Assembly (NCBI GenBank): GCA_016793805.1
Contig: JAEUIZ010000028.1
Coordinates: 1 to 64,000 of the forward strand
Length of the DNA stretch: 64,000 nt
From: Phycisphaerae bacterium
Lineage (GTDB): Bacteria; Planctomycetota; Phycisphaerae; Phycisphaerales; UBA1924
Direction: 5' to 3'
In this document: positions 60,710 to 64,000 of the stretch, piece after piece
Layout: every line of letters begins with the position of its first letter
Position numbering within the stretch: position 1 is the stretch's first letter
Program-made: the position numbers and the translations under genes
Notes under the pieces: model-generated
What the model saw: the letters and a program-made list of their open reading frames with translations, nothing else
Told to the model about the DNA's origin: nothing
Databases searched by the model: none

Positions 60710-61563
60710 CTCGGGTGCGGGTTCCCATCACTCGCCGCACGATGATCGCGTTCGCGCTCGTCTGCTCGGCGAGCGCGGCGCTCGCGCAGGTTGACAGGCA
60801 GGACGGTTCGCGTGCGCCGGGCGCGGCTCCTGATGCGGCGTACGCGCGGGGGACGGAGCGCTTCGAGCGTGGGCTGGCGCTCGCCAAGAGCGATCCGGCC
60901 CAGGCACAGTCGCTCTTCCGCGAGGCCGCGGCGACGTGGCGCACGCTCGCGCACGACTCGGGCATCCGCTCCGCCGAACTCGAATCGAACATCGGCAACG
61001 CGTTCTCGCTGGCCCAGGATCCGGCGCGGGCGATCGCGGCATATCGGCGGGCGCTGCGACTCGATCCGACCGATCGCGTCGCCCAGTCCGGGCTCGCGGC
61101 GATGCTCGCGCGGTGTGGGATCGCCGATCACGAGCGTCACGCGTCGCTCCTCGAGCAGGCGCTGACGTGGCTGGCGGTGCGGCAGCGGCCTTGGCTCGTC
61201 TGGGGGTTCGCGGGGACGTACGCGGCGGGCTGGACCGTTCTGCTCTTGCGACAGGGCGGGGCGCGCTGGCCGTCGCGTGGCGTCGGCGTCGGGCTGCTCT
61301 TGGCCTCGGCGAAACTGATCGCGCCCGTGATCGGGCACGAGGCGCTCTATGGCGCGAGCGACGAGGCGGTCGTGGTCTCGGCGGGAGTGATCGCACGGCA
61401 AGGCCCGAGCGACGGCGCGTACGAGCCGGCGTTCAAGGAGCCGGTGCCCGCGGGGCTGACGGTGCATGTGCAGGAGCGGCGCGGGGAGTGGTCGCGCGTG
61501 GCGCTCCCGGACGGACGGGGTGCGTGGCTGCCGGCGTCGGCGCTCGAGGCGATCAGTAACTGA
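60706..61563 (+). CDS. batE: BatE-like TPR and SH3-domain membrane protein
   Basis: The protein has 285 residues (ATGA overlap with batD). A signal peptide is followed by TPR units (ARGTERFERGLALAKSDPAQ, then ELESNIGNAFSLAQDPARAI), two membrane helices (PWLVWGFAGTYAAGWTVLLL; GVGLLLASAKLIAPVIGHE) and a bacterial SH3 domain (VVVSAGVIARQGPSDGAYEP, then VHVQERRGEWSRVALPDGRG). TPR-TM-TM-SH3 is the BatE layout. The last 11 bp overlap the convergent beta-helix gene. Confidence 0.9.
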   Translation: MTRVRVPITRRTMIAFALVCSASAALAQVDRQDGSRAPGAAPDAAYARGTERFERGLALAKSDPAQAQSLFREAAATWRTLAHDSGIRSAELESNIGNAFSLAQDPARAIAAYRRALRLDPTDRVAQSGLAAMLARCGIADHERHASLLEQALTWLAVRQRPWLVWGFAGTYAAGWTVLLLRQGGARWPSRGVGVGLLLASAKLIAPVIGHEALYGASDEAVVVSAGVIARQGPSDGAYEPAFKEPVPAGLTVHVQERRGEWSRVALPDGRGAWLPASALEAISN

Positions 61564-62812
61564 AGTTGGCGTTGGGATCGGTCGATCCCGGGGCGGTGCC
61601 GCCCGAACTGCCCAGCACCGCCGGCGCAGTGGCGGCGTTCACGACGAGGATGACGTTCCCGGCGACGACATCGAAGTTGTTCGTGTGGCCCGAGCAGGTG
61701 TTGCGGATGATGATGTTCCCGGGCGAGTCGGCGTCGATGCCGCGACCCGCCTGGGTGCAGGTGTTGGCCTCGATGCGGTTGTCGGTGCCGATGGCGTGGA
61801 TGTTGAAGCCGTTGGGGCTGCCGTTGGAGTTGCTGGCGCAGGTGTTCCCGCGGATGACGCACTGGGCGCCGCACTCGATGCCGCCGAGGTTGCCGAACTG
61901 GACGGAGCAGTCGGCGACGGTGCTCCCGTTGCCGACGACGATGTTGATGTTCTGGGAGAAGTTGACGCTGCACCCGATGACGGTGGAGCCGTTGCCGGCG
62001 AGGATGCCGTTGAGCGCCGCGCCGTCGACGGTGCAGCGGGCGATGGTGCTCACGGGCCCGGTGTTGATGCCATGGGCGGTGCTGGAGGTGAACGTGCAAT
62101 CGGTGATCGTGCAGTAGCCTCCGGCGCGGAGCGCGTCGCCGGGGTTGAAGAGGTTGAAGCCCGAGAGACAATGGGAGACGTTCGCGCCCTGCCCGACGGT
62201 GATCCCGGTGCCGGTGTTGGAGACGGCCTCGCAGAAGCGGATGGCGCCCTGCGCGCCGCAGGAGATGCCGCCGCCGCCGTTCGATCGGGCGCCGCAGCGC
62301 TCGACGAGGTAGGCGTTGCCGACCTTGATCCCGATGCCGGTGTTGAAGTCGGCACGGATGCCGGTCACCTGCGAGTTGAACGCGAGCGTGGTCTGGAGGT
62401 CGATCCCGTCGCCGGACCAGTTGCGGATGGAGCCGTTGGTGATGGCGATGTTGGTGAGGGAGGCGACGGTGGTGGCGATGCCGTCGAGCCCGCCGTTGCC
62501 GGAGGCCTCGAAGCCGTTGAGGTCGATGGTGACGCCGCTGGCGGCGATCTCGATGCCGTTCTTCCCGACCACGCCCTGGAGATTGCCCGTGAGGTAGTAC
62601 GACCCGGGCTGCGAGATGACGGCGATGGCGGTCGCGCTGCCGGGCGTGGTGGTCGGCCCGATCGCGATGCGCGGCTCGACCTCACTGAGCGTCTTGTACG
62701 TCGGGGCAACAGGCCCCGCCGGGGGATTCAGCGGCCCCGCACGGAGCAGCGCCCCAACACCCATCACGACCGCAGCCAGCGCGACGCCGACGATCAACGA
62801 TCCGAGTTTCAT
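61553..62812 (-). CDS. Secreted right-handed beta-helix (NosD-like) protein
   Basis: The protein has 419 residues. The ATG at 62812 has GGAGG with a 6-nt spacer; an ATG at 62818 is too close to that site. A signal/anchor (LIVGVALAAVVMGVGALLRA) precedes a long parallel beta-helix: GIEIAASGVTIDLNGFEASG, IAITNGSIRNWSGDGIDLQT, NGILAGNGSTVIGCSVNF and NRIEANTCTQAGRGI. This is the pattern of pectate-lyase-fold/NosD periplasmic repeats with many Asn, Gly and Cys. No catalytic set is evident. The family often binds or cuts surface polysaccharides. It is convergent with the Bat operon. Confidence 0.88.
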   Translation of the reverse strand: MKLGSLIVGVALAAVVMGVGALLRAGPLNPPAGPVAPTYKTLSEVEPRIAIGPTTTPGSATAIAVISQPGSYYLTGNLQGVVGKNGIEIAASGVTIDLNGFEASGNGGLDGIATTVASLTNIAITNGSIRNWSGDGIDLQTTLAFNSQVTGIRADFNTGIGIKVGNAYLVERCGARSNGGGGISCGAQGAIRFCEAVSNTGTGITVGQGANVSHCLSGFNLFNPGDALRAGGYCTITDCTFTSSTAHGINTGPVSTIARCTVDGAALNGILAGNGSTVIGCSVNFSQNINIVVGNGSTVADCSVQFGNLGGIECGAQCVIRGNTCASNSNGSPNGFNIHAIGTDNRIEANTCTQAGRGIDADSPGNIIIRNTCSGHTNNFDVVAGNVILVVNAATAPAVLGSSGGTAPGSTDPNANFSY

Positions 62813-62964
62813 GGCCATCCTCCGGTGGGCGGAGCGGCAGAACGCCGCCCGCGCGAGCCCGCTCGCCAACGCTACGCATCCAGAGCCGCTGGCGAGAAGT
62901 GCGAACGCGAGCGGCCAGAATTCCGTCGCCGCGTAGCGCGGCTGGCAAGATCAGGGAGAATGCC

Positions 62965-64000
62965 TCACACGTTGAACAAGAAGTGGCACACGTCCGCGTC
63001 GTGCATGACGTAGCCCTTGCCTTCCATCCGCATCTTGCCGGCCTCCTTGATGGCCTTCTCGGAGTGCAGGGCCTCGAGGTCGCCGACAGAGTAGACCTCG
63101 ACGCGGATAAACCCGCGTTCGAAGTCGGTGTGGATCGCGCCCGCGGCCTGCGGGGCGGTGGCGCCCACCGGGATCGTCCACGCGCGGACCTCCTTCTCGC
63201 CGGCGGTGTAGAAGGACTGGAGCCCCAGGAGGCGGTAGGCCGCGCGGGCCAGCGTGTGCAGCGCGGGCTCGGCGATGCCCAGGGACGTCAGCATCTCGGC
63301 GCGGTCGGCGGGAGCGAGTTCGGCGAGTTCCGCCTCGATCCGCGCGCACACGGGCACGAAGCCGGCGCCCACGGCTTCGGCATGGGCCCGCACCTGCGAC
63401 GCCAACGCCCCGGCCCCGGCGAGGTCGTCCTCGTCCACGTTCGCGACGTACAGCACCGGCTTGCTCGACACGAGCGCCAGGCCCTTCATCGCCTTCTTCT
63501 CTTCCGGGTCGGTCAGTTTGAGGTCGTGCGCCGGCTTGCCCTCGGAGAGGATCGGCAGCACCTTCTGCAGCACGGCGAGCCGGGCGGCCGCCTCGGCGGA
63601 CTTCTGCCGCATGGCCTTCTCGGCGCGTGGGATCGAGCCCTCGACCTGCTGGAGGTCGGCGAGGATCAGTTCGAGTTCGACGGTCTGGATGTCGCGGGCC
63701 GGGTTGAGCGAGCCGTCGACGTGCGGGACTTCCTCGCCGCCCGGGGCGTGGGTGAAGCAGCGGACGACGTGGATGGTGGCGTCGATCTCGCGGATGTGGG
63801 AGAGGAAGGCGTTGCCGAGGCCCTCGCCCTTGGATGAGCCGCGGACGAGCCCGGGGATGTCGACGATCTTGAGTTGGGCGTGGGTGATCTTCTTGGTGGG
63901 GATGTGCCGCGCGAGGATGTCGAGCCGCGGGTCGGGGATCTGGACGACGCCGACGTTGGGCTTGACGCCGCCGGAGGGATCGACGGCCTGGCCTGTGAGG
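62965..64000 (-). CDS. ychF: YchF/Obg-family GTP-binding ATPase (5' part outside window)
   Basis: The frame is open from the window end to the stop at 62965, giving the last 345 residues. Visible are PNVGVVQIPDPRLDILARHI, VDIPGLVRGSSKGEGLGNAF (switch II), IDATIHVVRCF, a coiled-coil insertion, LYVANVDEDDLAGAGALA and the TGS domain (RAWTIPVGATAPQAAGAIHT, then D-F-E-R-G-F-I-R-V-E-V). The end DADVCHFLFNV is the usual YchF C-terminus. YchF is an ATP-preferring P-loop protein bound to ribosomes and stress responses. The Walker A motif is beyond the edge. Confidence 0.96.
   Translation of the reverse strand, partial: LTGQAVDPSGGVKPNVGVVQIPDPRLDILARHIPTKKITHAQLKIVDIPGLVRGSSKGEGLGNAFLSHIREIDATIHVVRCFTHAPGGEEVPHVDGSLNPARDIQTVELELILADLQQVEGSIPRAEKAMRQKSAEAAARLAVLQKVLPILSEGKPAHDLKLTDPEEKKAMKGLALVSSKPVLYVANVDEDDLAGAGALASQVRAHAEAVGAGFVPVCARIEAELAELAPADRAEMLTSLGIAEPALHTLARAAYRLLGLQSFYTAGEKEVRAWTIPVGATAPQAAGAIHTDFERGFIRVEVYSVGDLEALHSEKAIKEAGKMRMEGKGYVMHDADVCHFLFNV

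Overview
The window is about 70% GC. It reads as a chromosome segment of a Planctomycetota bacterium, most likely class Phycisphaerae. The evidence for this is a C-terminal 'GC-type' dockerin pair on a large secreted protein, large families of alanine-rich secreted TPR and helical-repeat proteins, a planctomycete-style integrase, and housekeeping genes (pyrH, frr, ychF, rsmE, trpB, hppD) that are scattered rather than in their usual operons. Assignments rest on reading the sequence; no database search was possible.

Left part, about 1-24 kb: an accessory region ending at a tmRNA gene (ssrA, minus strand, 23529-23877). It holds an IS5-type transposase tail, an abiE-type toxin/antitoxin pair with an rve transposase, and a 261-bp repeat present twice exactly 3132 bp apart. 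Next come an orphan type I methylase (hsdM), a respiratory/ion block, an IS110-family element, and a restriction-helicase gene without its ATPase front half. The remainder is two excisionase-like HTH genes behind iterated GCGGAT palindromes, a truncated primase, a Clp-fold serine protease with a tiny partner gene, a 21-bp tandem array, and an integrase lacking its N-terminal domain beside ssrA. The respiratory block (6.2-14.0 kb) has a cytochrome bd-like oxidase whose subunit I carries a fused cytochrome c domain, a PepSY-like secreted protein, a DUF347 membrane protein, and an operon of Usp remnant, P3A-type H+-ATPase and a GlpM-like protein. IS110 sits between two broken genes, which points to a deletion or rearrangement around it.

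Middle, 24-49 kb: an eight-gene minus-strand operon (34446 down to 24155) in which nearly every gene overlaps the next by 4 nt. It encodes a membrane-anchored von Willebrand A protein, a secreted protein, ExbB/TolQ, two ExbD/TolR proteins, a large secreted repeat protein, a DnaJ-like-start membrane protein and a CxxC protein. No TonB, TolA, TolB or Pal gene is visible, so this looks like a lineage-specific proton-motive-force-driven envelope machine of unknown job. It is followed by pyrH, sppA, frr, hppD, a degenerate kinase, secreted or tail-anchored repeat proteins, trpB and a 1006-residue surface protein with terminal dockerin repeats.

Right part, 48.5-64 kb: two methyltransferases (one rsmE), an Ala-rich single-TM protein with a His/Lys tail, and an MDR dehydrogenase-like protein. 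Then comes a complete MoxR/Bat operon: moxR, DUF58, a membrane protein, two VWA proteins, a TPR/coiled-coil protein, BatD, and a TPR-SH3 BatE-like protein. It ends convergently against a secreted beta-helix protein, and the window closes inside ychF.

The two best candidates for an undescribed system are the VWA-ExbB-ExbD-ExbD operon and the hybrid oxidase/H+-ATPase block inside the ssrA-linked accessory region.
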